The notes beneath the pieces were generated by a model, which saw nothing but the letters and a program-made list of their open reading frames with translations, had not been told where the DNA came from and did no database searches. DNA of 64,000 nt from Arthrobacter sp. Marseille-P9274. GTDB lineage: Bacteria > Actinomycetota > Actinomycetes > Actinomycetales > Micrococcaceae. The stretch lies in the NCBI RefSeq assembly GCF_946892675.1, contig NZ_CAMPOV010000003.1:434001-498000 (forward strand), given 5' to 3'. Position 1 is the first letter of the stretch. Each line of letters starts with the position of its first letter. Positions 11,539 to 23,233 of this stretch are shown here, piece after piece. A program made the translations under genes and the position numbers.

Positions 11539-11565
11539 TCGTAAGCTTCGTACGATTCGTAAGCT
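11539..11565 (-). promoter_or_regulatory. Three tandem 9-bp repeats, candidate antitoxin operator
   Basis: On the plus strand: TCGTAAGCT (11539-11547), TCGTACGAT (11548-11556), TCGTAAGCT (11557-11565). The middle unit contains the palindrome ATCGTACGAT with its flanking base. The position immediately upstream of the Phd-type ATG is where these operons place their autoregulatory operator. Confidence 0.55.
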
Positions 11566-11578
11566 AGCATTCCCTCAT

Positions 11579-11704
11579 TCAGCCGGGGTTGGCTTCGGAA
11601 CGAACATCCCGAATGAGATGGTTGATCCGTTTGAGCATCTTGCGGTCCTGGACTTGCCACCACTCATAGTCGGCCCAAGCGTCCTCGTCCCAGACCAGCC
11701 TCAT
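11579..11704 (-). pseudogene. Truncated YoeB-type toxin fragment
   Basis: A 41-codon frame begins MRLVWDEDAWADYEWWQVQD and continues with RKMLKRINHLIRDVRSEANPG, then stops. This is the first half of YoeB, whose full length is about 84 residues; the second half with the catalytic Glu, Arg, His and Tyr is absent. The ATG overlaps the antitoxin stop as ATGA (11701-11704), preserving the original operon junction. The fragment should be non-toxic. Confidence 0.8.
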
Positions 11705-11943
11705 TCGATGAGGTCGTGTTCAGCGCCTCGACCCTTTTCCAACCGCTCAATGGACGCAAGCAAACGGCGGGCGTTAGCCGGGTTTCGAAGGAGATACGCC
11801 GATTCCTTCAGGGATTCGTAATCCTCCAAGGCAACCATCACGACTGGTTCGTGTCCGGCGCGCGTGATCACCACTTCCTCGCGGTCATCCACCACCGAGT
11901 TCAGGGTTTCGGCGTATTTAGCCCTGGATTCCGAGTAAGACAT
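11701..11943 (-). CDS. YefM-type antitoxin, now without intact toxin
   Basis: An 80-residue protein starting MSYSESRAKYAETLNSVVDDREEVVITRAGHEPVVMVALEDYESLKE, a typical YefM antitoxin. AGGAGG lies 14 bases before the ATG; a GTG three codons earlier (11952) sits at better spacing and is a possible alternative start. The cognate YoeB reading frame directly downstream is cut short, so this is an orphan antitoxin that may still bind DNA or cross-neutralise related toxins. Confidence 0.82.
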   Translation of the reverse strand: MSYSESRAKYAETLNSVVDDREEVVITRAGHEPVVMVALEDYESLKESAYLLRNPANARRLLASIERLEKGRGAEHDLIE

Positions 11944-12078
11944 CGTGCGCACGACAACCTCCTGACGTTCTCGGAATCGTACGTCGCGGCATCTCCGCAG
12001 ACAACGAGTACGACCGCCGCCTTCTGCCGGCTTGCGGGATGCGTAAGGCAAGGCCGGCCGAACGACCGGCGGATGCAC

Positions 12079-12704
12079 TCAGCCGATCGAGGCGAGGACC
12101 AACTGCTCCTGGCCGTGCCAGCTGCCGGTGAGTATGTGGGCGCTGGCGGGGCTGTCGGTGGCGGCGGGGAGATGGTCGACTGCGAGGGTTGCTTCGCCCG
12201 CCTCGATGGTGGTGACGCTGCCCGCGGTGGAAGGCGCCGCCGTCGTTATTTCCGGTGCCGGCGCGCCCGGGGTGCCGCTGCCCTGGACCGTGACCGCGGC
12301 GGGAACGGGCTCGAGTGTGCCGTCGACATCGCGGAACACGTCGGCGGCGGGCTGGCCCTGCAGGATGGCGGCCGCAAGGGCGGCGGCGTAGACCGGGTCG
12401 GCGCAGGCGTCGTAGATCCAGCGCTGGCCGAGGACGGAGTGCTCCATGGTCCCGGCGAGTGCGGTTTCGGCGCCGGGCAGGGGCGCGCCGCGGTAGGTCA
12501 GCGGGACGTGGACGATGCCGCCGTCGAGCCGGAGCAGGTGGGATTCCATGCCGACGGTGCCGGCGGGGTCATCAAAGGGTAGGCGCCGAGATATGCCAGG
12601 TCCGCGGCGTCTGCCTCCAGCGGGAACCAGGACTGCTTCGGCAGCCAGGCAGACAGGAACTCCTGCTTGGTCGGGTTCAGCACTGCGTCGTAAATGATCG
12701 CCAT
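12079..12704 (-). pseudogene. Maltokinase N-terminal cap-like protein, frameshifted
   Basis: The start at 12704 gives MAIIYDAVLNPTKQEFLSAWLPKQSWF, the usual start of actinobacterial maltokinase N-cap-like (CG0192-related) proteins. The match continues to LGAYPL and then jumps to another frame reading PFDDPAGTVGMESHLLRLDGG, VPLTYRGAPLPGAETALAGTMEHSVLGQRWIYDAC and so on to the stop at 12079. One base appears to be missing in the CCCTTTGATGAC region near 12572-12580. Both parts are well conserved, so this is either a recent inactivation or a sequencing error. Full length would be about 208 residues. Confidence 0.75.
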
Positions 12705-13101
12705 GGCTGTAGCCTACGGCGCGTAAGGCCGCGCTGGCGTGACTGCCTTCACTTGGGATTATGACGCCGCACGCTCGGTGAAAGACGTCGCATCTGGGGA
12801 GCCGGCGCGGTCGCCGGGTTGGGGGCTGAACAATCACGGCAAGCCTCTGACCGGCAGAACTGGATCCTTTTTTCACGTTGCATTTTTGTACTGGTCATAA
12901 CCGAGGTTATCGGCACTTTAGCGTGAGGCACGTGGATGCGGTCCGTACGGACGTTATGGCAGGTCTTCCTCGTGGATACTTCACCGCGGCACCTCCACTC
13001 CACCGTACGACGATAGCGCCGGGGCCACGTGGCATGATCGGCAAGATAGGTCTGCACATTCCTCGCGTCGGAACTGGCAGAGAGCAATGTCGCGAGAACC
13101 G
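12705..13101. other. Intergenic stretch, nothing recognised
   Basis: Divergent region between the frameshifted cap-like gene and purU. Short frames on both strands show no family resemblance. The identifiable purU promoter elements begin at 13102. Confidence 0.4.
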
Positions 13102-13130
13102 TTGACAGCTAGGGGACCGAACGCTACCGT
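13102..13130 (+). promoter_or_regulatory. Candidate sigma70-type promoter of purU-dimethylglycine oxidase operon
   Basis: TTGACA at 13102-13107, a 17-bp spacer, then TACCGT at 13125-13130 as a weak -10. Transcription would start near the operator-like CTGTTATATATCAG that follows, leaving a leader of about 100 nt before purU. Confidence 0.45.
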
Positions 13131-13144
13131 CTGTTATATATCAG
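13131..13144 (+). promoter_or_regulatory. Candidate GntR operator upstream of purU
   Basis: CTGTTATATATCAG is related to the CTGATATATC core found in front of the intact GntR gene (24703-24723) and its decayed copy (17291-17306). Its position at the promoter fits repression by that regulator. Confidence 0.4.
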
Positions 13145-13244
13145 TTGTATGTTCAGTCGGAGCGGGCCCGCCGGACTCCACCACGGCCGGGGCTTCGCTG
13201 CCGTCACGACTTTCGCTCTGATCCCTAAGGAGGAACCAGACGCC

Positions 13245-16708
<3,464 letters not shown>

Positions 16709-16719
16709 GCGGCACCAAA

Positions 16720-16754
16720 GGCTGAGGCCCGGACCAGTGGTCCGGGCCTCAGCC
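16720..16754. terminator. Perfect 16-bp hairpin after dimethylglycine oxidase
   Basis: GGCTGAGGCCCGGACC (16720-16735) and GGTCCGGGCCTCAGCC (16739-16754) are exact complements with a three-base loop, lying between the oxidase and the convergent GntR remnant. Probably bidirectional. Confidence 0.75.
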
Positions 16755-16777
16755 GTGTGCGGGCAGCTGCACGGCAG

Positions 16778-17311
16778 CTACAGCGCGTTGCGCACCAGCC
16801 CTTCGAAATGCGTGACATGCTCCTCGGCCAGGGCCGCAGCCCGGTCCGCGTCGCCGTCGATGATTGCCTGCAGCAGCGCCTCATGCTCCCGCACGTTCCC
16901 GGTGATCGGGGCCAGCCCGGACAGGACGAAATTCCACATCCGCTGCGAGAGACTGAAGTACTGGACCAGCGTGGCTTCCACATAACTGTTGCGCATGACG
17001 GCGTACACCATGAGGTGGATCCGCTCGTCCAGGTCCATCGAGGTCTGGTTGGACTCCGCCGGGGCTTCCGCCAGCGCCCGCAGGCACTCCTTCAAGCGCT
17101 GCCGGTCCTCGTCTGTGGCCAGTTCTGCCGCCCGGCGCGCGGCGAAGCCTTCCAGCACCCGTCGAGCATCGGAAATCGCCTTCAGGTCTCTGATGTTTAC
17201 ATCGGCGATGATCGTGCCACGGCGCGGATAGACCGTGAGCAGTGCAGGGCCCTTCCCTCGATCCAGCGGGCCGGATTCCGGCTCCTCCCCTGGATATATC
17301 AGACGTAACAC
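16778..17311 (-). pseudogene. GntR/FCD regulator copy lacking its DNA-binding domain
   Basis: From LTVYPRRGTIIADVNIRDLKAISDARRVLE onward this matches the intact GntR protein at 24765-25415 almost residue for residue, including the metal/ligand-binding FCD helices. The winged-helix part (about 70 residues) is gone. The apparent first 24 codons, from GTG 17311, read through former promoter DNA, including a preserved operator-like ACGTCTGATATATCC segment. An internal deletion therefore joined the leader to the middle of the gene. It cannot bind DNA by itself; a dominant-negative partner role is possible but speculative. Confidence 0.85.
17291..17306 (-). promoter_or_regulatory. GntR operator-like site preserved in the decayed copy
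   Basis: Reads ACGTCTGATATATCCA on the minus strand, identical over 14 bases to the palindromic site in front of the intact GntR gene. Confidence 0.5.
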
Positions 17312-17428
17312 GAGTCGGCCCTTCCCCAGCCTTAGTCACGCGGTAGTGAAACCCAGTGCGTTCCTCCGCGGCCCAAGCCCGGTAGATGTCAACCTTTTCA
17401 AAAAGCCGGCGGCCCTCAACCGGGGACC

Positions 17429-17612
17429 GGACCTAAAGGAGTCTTCTGGGCGCTGGAACTCGTCCAGGACCGCAGCACCCGGACACCCGTCACGCCCGAA
17501 TACATGGGCAAACTCAAGACCAAACTGCTGCGGCCGGGCCTGCAGTCGTTCATCACTGACACTCGCATCCACACGGTCCCGCCTGCCATCGTTACACCGG
17601 AAGAAGTAGCCA
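17429..17612 (+). pseudogene. Class III aminotransferase C-terminal remnant
   Basis: A plus-strand frame reads GPKGVFWALELVQDRSTRTPVTPEYM, then GLQSFITDTRIHTVPPAIVTPEEVA. This is the C-terminal domain pattern of class III pyridoxal-phosphate aminotransferases (G-LFW-ELV-DR ... I-VVPPLxIT). There is no start, no active-site Lys and no continuation, so it is a fragment of about 60 codons left from an earlier gene in the betaine region. Confidence 0.6.
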
Positions 17613-18037
17613 GACGCTGTCCACTTACGACCAAGAGTCGCGGGCCATCGCTCTGCGACTCTCGTATAACACGGTTGAACCTTCCGCTCAGGAAGGTTCA
17701 ACCACCCAGGAATCGAGCGGGCTATGTGCCGCACAAGTCGAGTGAAGATTCATGAGTGCTGGCAGCCCTTGTCACAACAGCATGTTGAACTACATCCAAG
17801 CTGACCCAGTTTCCCGTCGGTCTGGACGGCGGTGAGCTGCCGCTGCTTGACGGAATCGCCCTTACCGGCGTCTCGCTGACGGGGATGGAAGGAGGGCAGT
17901 TACGCCATTTAGCGTCCCACGCTGTCGCACCTACCCGTACTGCAATGTCAAGGCATTTCTATGGCCTCGGGCCGCGTCATTAAAAGCTTGACACCCAGCG
18001 TGGGATACGTCACGATGTTGCACATCATGATTGTCGT
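17613..18037. other. Gene-free stretch with one hairpin
   Basis: Part of the 980-bp gap between the GntR remnant and the Rieske monooxygenase gene. Apart from the hairpin at 17673-17703 I see no conserved coding frame. A TTGACA near 17987 lacks a convincing -10 partner. Confidence 0.35.
17673..17703. repeat. Perfect 13-bp inverted repeat
   Basis: GGTTGAACCTTCC (17673-17685) and GGAAGGTTCAACC (17691-17703) around GCTCA, directly after the aminotransferase remnant. It could be a terminator of the lost gene or an operator; nothing decides between them. Confidence 0.5.
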
Positions 18038-18050
18038 TGCGTATTACGCA
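18038..18050. promoter_or_regulatory. Palindrome upstream of the GbcA-like gene
   Basis: TGCGTATTACGCA is a 6-1-6 palindrome about 240 bp before the Rieske oxygenase start. Its size suits a GntR- or IclR-type dimer, but no second copy was noticed in the window. Confidence 0.35.
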
Positions 18051-18292
18051 TGAAGGGCTAGACGTGGAGACTCTTGCGGTGATGGGAGCATCCTTGGGTG
18101 ATGTTTCGCAGCTAAGCAGCCCCCTCTCAAGGCTTCACGGGCCACCCGCTCATTATTTGCCATCTGCGACAGGCCCCTATTGCTCATCGGTCCTCCCTAA
18201 TCTCGTGACTACAACATCTCGACAACACCAGTTGCCCCCACTAACTCCGTAATCCCCACCAATCGCACATTTCCAGTCCTCCCGGGAGAAAA

Positions 18293-19597
18293 ATGTCCAC
18301 TCCAGTGAACGTGCCCCTCAACTCGCGCGGAAAACTCGCTTCATCACTGCCTGCCCATCAGCTGGCGGAAATCGCAGAGCTGTTTGAGTTCCGGCGCACG
18401 GGCTATTCCCTCGATGCCCCCTTCTACACAGACCGGTCGATTTTCAACATCGACATGGAGGCCATTTTTGGCCAGCACTGGATCTTTGCTGCCAGCGTCG
18501 CCGAACTGCCGGAGCCGGGCGACTACGTCACCGTCGACTACGGGCCCTACTCCCTGATCGTGCTGCGCAACGACGACGGCGACGTGAACGTCCTGCACAA
18601 CGTGTGCCGCCACCGCGGCGCCCGCGTCCTGACCGAAGCAGCGGGATCAACGGGAAACCTGGTCTGCGGTTACCACTCCTGGACCTACTCGCCCAGCGGC
18701 GATCTGATCCACGCCTCGGCTCCCGGGGAAACGAAGTTCGACAAGAGCTGCTTCGGCCTTAAGCGCGCCCACAGCCGCGTGGTCGCCGGACTCATCTTCG
18801 TCTGCATTGCGGACGAACCGCCGACAGACTTCGACGAAACCTCAAAGATCTTTGAGCCCTACCTCGCGCCCCACGATCTGTCGAAGACGAAAATCGCCTA
18901 CCAGCAGAACATCGTCGAGGAGGGCAACTGGAAGCTCGTCATGGAGAACAACCGTGAGTGCTACCACTGCGACGGCCACCCGGAGCTGGCCTGTTCCCTC
19001 TTTCCCACCTGGGGCCTGACGGAGGGCCTGATCCCGGCCCATCTCGAGGAAGTGTGGGACCGTAACAAGGAAGCCCAGTCCTCGCTCGAGGAGCGCTGCC
19101 GCCGCTATGGCCTTCCCTACGAGGTCGTCGAGGAGCTTGACACGCGCATCGCGGGAATCCGAATTTCCCGGGAATCGCTCGATGGAGAAGGCGAATCGTT
19201 CTCGCCCGATGGGCGCAGGCTTTCCAAGAAGCTGCTCGGTGACTTGCGGGACTTCCGCCTTGGCCGCTGCTCGATGCACCTGCAGCCCAACAGTTGGTTC
19301 CATTTCCTCGGGGACCACGTCATCACGTTCGGCGTCTTCCCCATCAACGAGCACCAGACTCTGGTACGCACCACCTGGCTGGTGGCTGACGACGCCGAGG
19401 AAAACGTCGATTACGACCTGGAGAAGCTCACCTACACGTGGAAGCAGACAAATCTGCAGGACAAGGCCTTCGTGGAGCTGTGCCAGCAGGGTGCCGGCAG
19501 CCCAGCCTACGAGCCCGGCCCCTACATGAAGAGCGAATACCAGGTCGAGGCTTTCATCAACTGGTACGTGCAGCGCGTGCAGGAGCACTTGGCATGA
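18293..19597 (+). CDS. gbcA: Glycine betaine monooxygenase oxygenase subunit, GbcA-like Rieske protein
   Basis: A 434-residue Rieske non-heme iron oxygenase alpha subunit. The Rieske cluster ligands are CRHRG and CGYHSW (about residues 104-127). The mononuclear iron site is NRECYHCDGHPEL (about residues 220-230). Length and end-to-end pattern match GbcA, which removes a methyl group from glycine betaine as formaldehyde to give dimethylglycine. The neighbouring dimethylglycine oxidase, BCCT transporter and reductase support this over stachydrine demethylase or another quaternary-amine oxygenase. GGGAG precedes the ATG; the stop overlaps the reductase start (ATGA). Confidence 0.85.
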   Translation: MSTPVNVPLNSRGKLASSLPAHQLAEIAELFEFRRTGYSLDAPFYTDRSIFNIDMEAIFGQHWIFAASVAELPEPGDYVTVDYGPYSLIVLRNDDGDVNVLHNVCRHRGARVLTEAAGSTGNLVCGYHSWTYSPSGDLIHASAPGETKFDKSCFGLKRAHSRVVAGLIFVCIADEPPTDFDETSKIFEPYLAPHDLSKTKIAYQQNIVEEGNWKLVMENNRECYHCDGHPELACSLFPTWGLTEGLIPAHLEEVWDRNKEAQSSLEERCRRYGLPYEVVEELDTRIAGIRISRESLDGEGESFSPDGRRLSKKLLGDLRDFRLGRCSMHLQPNSWFHFLGDHVITFGVFPINEHQTLVRTTWLVADDAEENVDYDLEKLTYTWKQTNLQDKAFVELCQQGAGSPAYEPGPYMKSEYQVEAFINWYVQRVQEHLA

Positions 19598-21003
19598 TTG
19601 AACTCCGCACCGACACGGCAATCCAGGAACCACAGCGCATTCGCGGTCTTGAGATGCCGTGGAACAGGGTGATGGGCAGCACCGAAGGGCCCGCCGGCGC
19701 CGCCCGCGCGTTGGGCCCCTGGCATCCGCAGGAGTTCGTGGCTGAGTGTGTCGAGACCGTTCCCGAGGCGGGCGGCATGATGACCTTCGTGTTCCGCCGC
19801 TGCGACGGTGCGCCCCTCGCGTTCCGTGCGGGCCAGTACGTGAACATCGCCTTTCCCGTGAACGGCGAGGACAAGGATCCGGTGGACCGCAGCTACTCGC
19901 TGTCCAGTTCGCCCACCCAGCCGTGGACCTTCAACATCACCGTCAAACGCGACCCCACGGGACTCGTCTCACCCTGGGTGCACGAGAATGTCAAACCCGG
20001 CACCGTCCTGGACATGCTGGGGCCGGTCGGGGCTTTCCACCTGCCCGACGCCGACCGGCGGGCCCGGTACCTCTTGCTGGCCGCCGGCGCCGGCATCACC
20101 CCCATCATGTCGATGGTGCGGACCATCCACTCCCTGCCCGGACAGGCTGACGTAGTGGTGCTCTACCACGGAGCGGAGGCCGGAGGATATGCCTTCCACC
20201 AGGAGCTGGCCTACATCGCCTCCGTGGACTCGCGCGTCAAGGTCTTCTACTCCCTGGGCGACCGCAACAAACCCGAAGGGTGGGAATGGCTCAGCGGAAG
20301 GCTGACGGCGGCCATGATCGACGAAGTGGCCCCCGACGCCAATGGCCGCCAGGTCTATGCCTGCGGCCCCGAGGGTTACCTGAACACCGCCACCGAGCTC
20401 CTGGAGAAGATCGGCGTCGACGACACCTCCATCAACATGGAATTCTTCTCGGGAGATCGCCAGACGCTCCTTGAATACCAGGCAGAGATCGCGCTTGCAG
20501 TGGACATTGCCGAGGAAATCGCCGAGGAAATTGCCGATTCCGCCGAGGACTACTATGACAGCCAGCCCACAGCGTTCGGGCTATACGAGCCCGGCTACAA
20601 CGCCGAGGGACCCCTGAAGGCCACGGGGCTGCCGCTGGAAACCGTCGACCCGGACGCGCCCGGTTCCGAAGACGGCAGTTCGGGTGTGGGAGAGGAGCCC
20701 GGTTCCTCTGATGCCTCGAGTTTTGACACGGTGGGAACGGGAAGCCTGACCCTGTCCTTCATGCGTACCGGCATCAATGTTCGGATTGACCCCGACGAAC
20801 ACATCCTCGAGGTGGCCCAGCGTGCGGGCGTCAGGATCGGTGCGAACTGCAAGGAAGGCATGTGCGGCTCCTGCAAGGTCGTCAAGCTTTCAGGGGAGGT
20901 CGAGATGAACCACCAGGGCGGGATCCGGGCACGGGAAATCGATGCTGGCAAGTTCCTGCCCTGCTGCTCGACCGCGCGCACCGATATGGTGATCGATGCC
21001 TAG
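19594..21003 (+). CDS. gbcB: GbcB-like ferredoxin-NAD(P)H reductase with acidic interdomain insert
   Basis: A 469-residue electron-transfer partner of the Rieske oxygenase. The FAD-binding barrel has RSYSLSSSPTQ, the NAD domain has LLLAAGAGITPIMSMVRTI and YACGPEGYL, and the C-terminal plant-type 2Fe-2S domain has CKEGMCGSCK plus a later CC. Between the NAD and iron-sulphur domains (about residues 300-385) is a long acidic, Gly/Ser/Pro-rich segment (EEIAEEIADSAEDYYD ... GSEDGSSGVGEEPGSSD), making the protein about 100 residues longer than I expect for GbcB. The start overlaps the gbcA stop by four bases, indicating translational coupling. Confidence 0.88.
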   Translation: MIELRTDTAIQEPQRIRGLEMPWNRVMGSTEGPAGAARALGPWHPQEFVAECVETVPEAGGMMTFVFRRCDGAPLAFRAGQYVNIAFPVNGEDKDPVDRSYSLSSSPTQPWTFNITVKRDPTGLVSPWVHENVKPGTVLDMLGPVGAFHLPDADRRARYLLLAAGAGITPIMSMVRTIHSLPGQADVVVLYHGAEAGGYAFHQELAYIASVDSRVKVFYSLGDRNKPEGWEWLSGRLTAAMIDEVAPDANGRQVYACGPEGYLNTATELLEKIGVDDTSINMEFFSGDRQTLLEYQAEIALAVDIAEEIAEEIADSAEDYYDSQPTAFGLYEPGYNAEGPLKATGLPLETVDPDAPGSEDGSSGVGEEPGSSDASSFDTVGTGSLTLSFMRTGINVRIDPDEHILEVAQRAGVRIGANCKEGMCGSCKVVKLSGEVEMNHQGGIRAREIDAGKFLPCCSTARTDMVIDA

Positions 21004-21047
21004 CCGCCTTTAACTGCTCTGGGTCGAACAGCTTCAATCTTCGGACC

Positions 21048-21185
21048 GGAGAGGTAGATGCGCCTCCGGCCAAGCTCCCCGTGCGTGTGCACGAGGTTCA
21101 GGTCATCGACGGGGACATCGTGGTCATTGAGTCCGACGCACCGCCGAACCTGCCCCCGGGCCTCTCACCCGGAGGGCACATCTAG
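21048..21185 (+). pseudogene. Oxidoreductase N-terminal remnant (VanB/phthalate dioxygenase reductase-like)
   Basis: The frame reads DAPPAKLPVRVHEVQVIDGDIVVIESDAPPNLPPGLSPGGHI and then a stop. This resembles the first 35-40 residues of VanB-type reductases, where the segment continues into an FAD barrel after the PGAHI position. Only this N-terminal piece remains, between the GbcB-like gene and the BCCT gene. Confidence 0.45.
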
Positions 21186-21268
21186 CGAACGTTTCGAGCG
21201 GCGCCGAGCCAGGCTGTTCAGTTCCGCATCCATCCGATAAAGAGCGGTTTTCCGCCAGAAGGACCACC

Positions 21269-23161
21269 ATGCCTTTGAATAAGGAACGTGCCGCTGGGGA
21301 CGGCCATCTTGAGGAAGAGATCCGGACTGTAGTCCGGGAAGAAACTGCCTCTCCCAGTCCGGCCGTAGCGGTGGAGGGCGATGCGCAGATCCTCCAGGAG
21401 CTGCGGGAGAGCGTAACCGAACATGAGGCGGCGGAACTTAGCCGAGGGCCGGGCGTTCTGGACAAAACCGTGTTCGTCGTCGCCGGGGCTGCGGCCCTGG
21501 CATTCGTGATCTGGGGATTCGCGGGAAGGGACAATCTCGCGGCAACGTCGACCGCGGTGCTGAACTGGGTCATGGCGAACACCGGCTGGCTGTTCATCCT
21601 GCTCGCCTCGCTCTTCGTCGTCTACGTCGTGTGGCTGGCCGTCAGCCGGTTCGGGAACATTCCGCTGGGCAAGGACGGTGAGAAGCCGGAGTTCCGCACG
21701 GTCTCGTGGATCTCCATGATGTTCGCCGCCGGCATGGGCATCGGCCTGATGTTCTACGGTGTCGCCGAGCCGATGTACCACTACGTCGCGCCGCCGCCCG
21801 GCACCGTGGACGGCCAGACCCCCGAAGCCATCCAGACCGCCATGGCCACCTCACTCTTCCACTGGACGCTGCACCCGTGGGCGATGTACGCCGTCGTCGG
21901 TTGCGCGATCGCCTACGGAACGTACCGGCTGGGCCGCAGACAGCTGATCTCCTCGATTTTTACCTCGCTCTTCGGCCGCAAGACGGTGGAGGGGCCGGCG
22001 GGCAAAGTCATCAACATCCTGGCCATCTTCGCCACCCTGTTCGGCACCGCCGCCTCGCTCGGCCTCGGCGCCCTGCAGATCGGCAGCGGCCTGGCCGCCA
22101 ACGGCTGGGTCGGGGACCTGGCCACGCCCGTTCTTGTCGTGATCGTCGCGGTCCTGACGGCCTGCTTCATCGCCTCGGCCGTCTCCGGGATCAGCCGCGG
22201 CATCCAGTGGCTCTCCAACATCAACATGGTCCTGGCCGTAGTCCTTGCCCTCATTGTCTTCATCGCCGGGCCCACGCTGTTCATCCTCAACCTGGTGCCC
22301 GCCGCCGTCGGCGACTATGCGCGGGACCTTGCCGAGATGGCCTCCCGCACGGAAGCCGTCGGCGATGAGGCGCTGCGGACCTGGATGTCCGGCTGGACCG
22401 TCTTCTACTGGGCGTGGTGGATTTCCTGGACGCCGTTCGTCGGCATGTTCATCGCCCGGATCAGCCGCGGCCGGACCATCCGCCAGTTCGTCGCCGGCGT
22501 GCTGCTGGTGCCGAGCATCGTCAGCGTCATCTGGTTCGCCATCTTCGGCGGCGCCGGCTTCGGCGTCCAGGCCAGGGCCGATGCCACCCCCGATCCCACC
22601 GACGGACTCGTCGAGACCACCAACGGTGTTCCCGGCATCTCCTTCGACGGCGCGCTTTTCGACCTGATCCAGAACCTGCCCCTGCCCAACGTCCTCGCCG
22701 GCGCCGTCGCGATCCTCGCCATGGTCCTGGTCGGCATCTTCTTCGTCACCGGCGCCGACGCCGCCTCCATCGTGATGGGCACCCTCAGCTCCAACGGCAG
22801 CGAACCGGCACGCGGCGTCGTGATCTTCTGGGGCGCCCTGACCGGCGCCGTCGCCGCGGTGATGCTCCTCGCCGGCGGCGACGAACCCGCCGAAGCGCTG
22901 AACGGCCTCAAGAACATCACCATCGTCACCGCGCTGCCCTTCGTCCTGGTCATGCTCCTGATGTGCGTCGCCCTGACGAAGGACCTCCGCCGCGATCCCC
23001 TTTCCCTGCGCCGGCGCCTCGCCGACTCCGTCGTCGAACGCGCCATCCGCTCCGGAGTCGACCAGCACGGCGGCGCCACCTTCGACCTCGTCACCAAGCA
23101 CGACTGTGACGAGACGTGTCCCCCGGCCAAACCACACCCGCCTGCCTCAACCGAACCGTAA
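21269..23161 (+). CDS. BCCT-family betaine/choline/carnitine transporter
   Basis: A 630-residue, 12-helix secondary transporter. A hydrophilic N-terminal extension of about 65 residues precedes the first membrane span. The BCCT signature is visible as AAGMGIGLMFYGVAEPMYHY and the Trp-rich helix FYWAWWISWTPFVGMFIARISRGRTIRQF. Family members import glycine betaine, choline or carnitine with Na+ or H+. In this locus glycine betaine as carbon and nitrogen source is the likely substrate. AAGGA lies before the ATG. The C-terminal tail is short and His/Pro-rich, without the long basic osmosensor tail of BetP, which fits a catabolic rather than an osmoregulatory role. Confidence 0.92.
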   Translation: MPLNKERAAGDGHLEEEIRTVVREETASPSPAVAVEGDAQILQELRESVTEHEAAELSRGPGVLDKTVFVVAGAAALAFVIWGFAGRDNLAATSTAVLNWVMANTGWLFILLASLFVVYVVWLAVSRFGNIPLGKDGEKPEFRTVSWISMMFAAGMGIGLMFYGVAEPMYHYVAPPPGTVDGQTPEAIQTAMATSLFHWTLHPWAMYAVVGCAIAYGTYRLGRRQLISSIFTSLFGRKTVEGPAGKVINILAIFATLFGTAASLGLGALQIGSGLAANGWVGDLATPVLVVIVAVLTACFIASAVSGISRGIQWLSNINMVLAVVLALIVFIAGPTLFILNLVPAAVGDYARDLAEMASRTEAVGDEALRTWMSGWTVFYWAWWISWTPFVGMFIARISRGRTIRQFVAGVLLVPSIVSVIWFAIFGGAGFGVQARADATPDPTDGLVETTNGVPGISFDGALFDLIQNLPLPNVLAGAVAILAMVLVGIFFVTGADAASIVMGTLSSNGSEPARGVVIFWGALTGAVAAVMLLAGGDEPAEALNGLKNITIVTALPFVLVMLLMCVALTKDLRRDPLSLRRRLADSVVERAIRSGVDQHGGATFDLVTKHDCDETCPPAKPHPPASTEP

Positions 23162-23233
23162 GGATATGCCCGGGAACGCGCTGCCGCTTTATCATCGACA
23201 CGGCCACCTGGAGCCCGCGGAAAGGACACAAGC

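Noticed and set aside
13145-13244. Riboswitch in the purU leader
   Set aside because: The 100-nt leader is GC-rich and can fold, but I could not match the glycine, THF or SAM riboswitch consensus.
21853-23137. Long minus-strand frames across the BCCT gene
   Set aside because: Asp/Gly/Gln-rich antisense shadows of a strongly conserved transporter.
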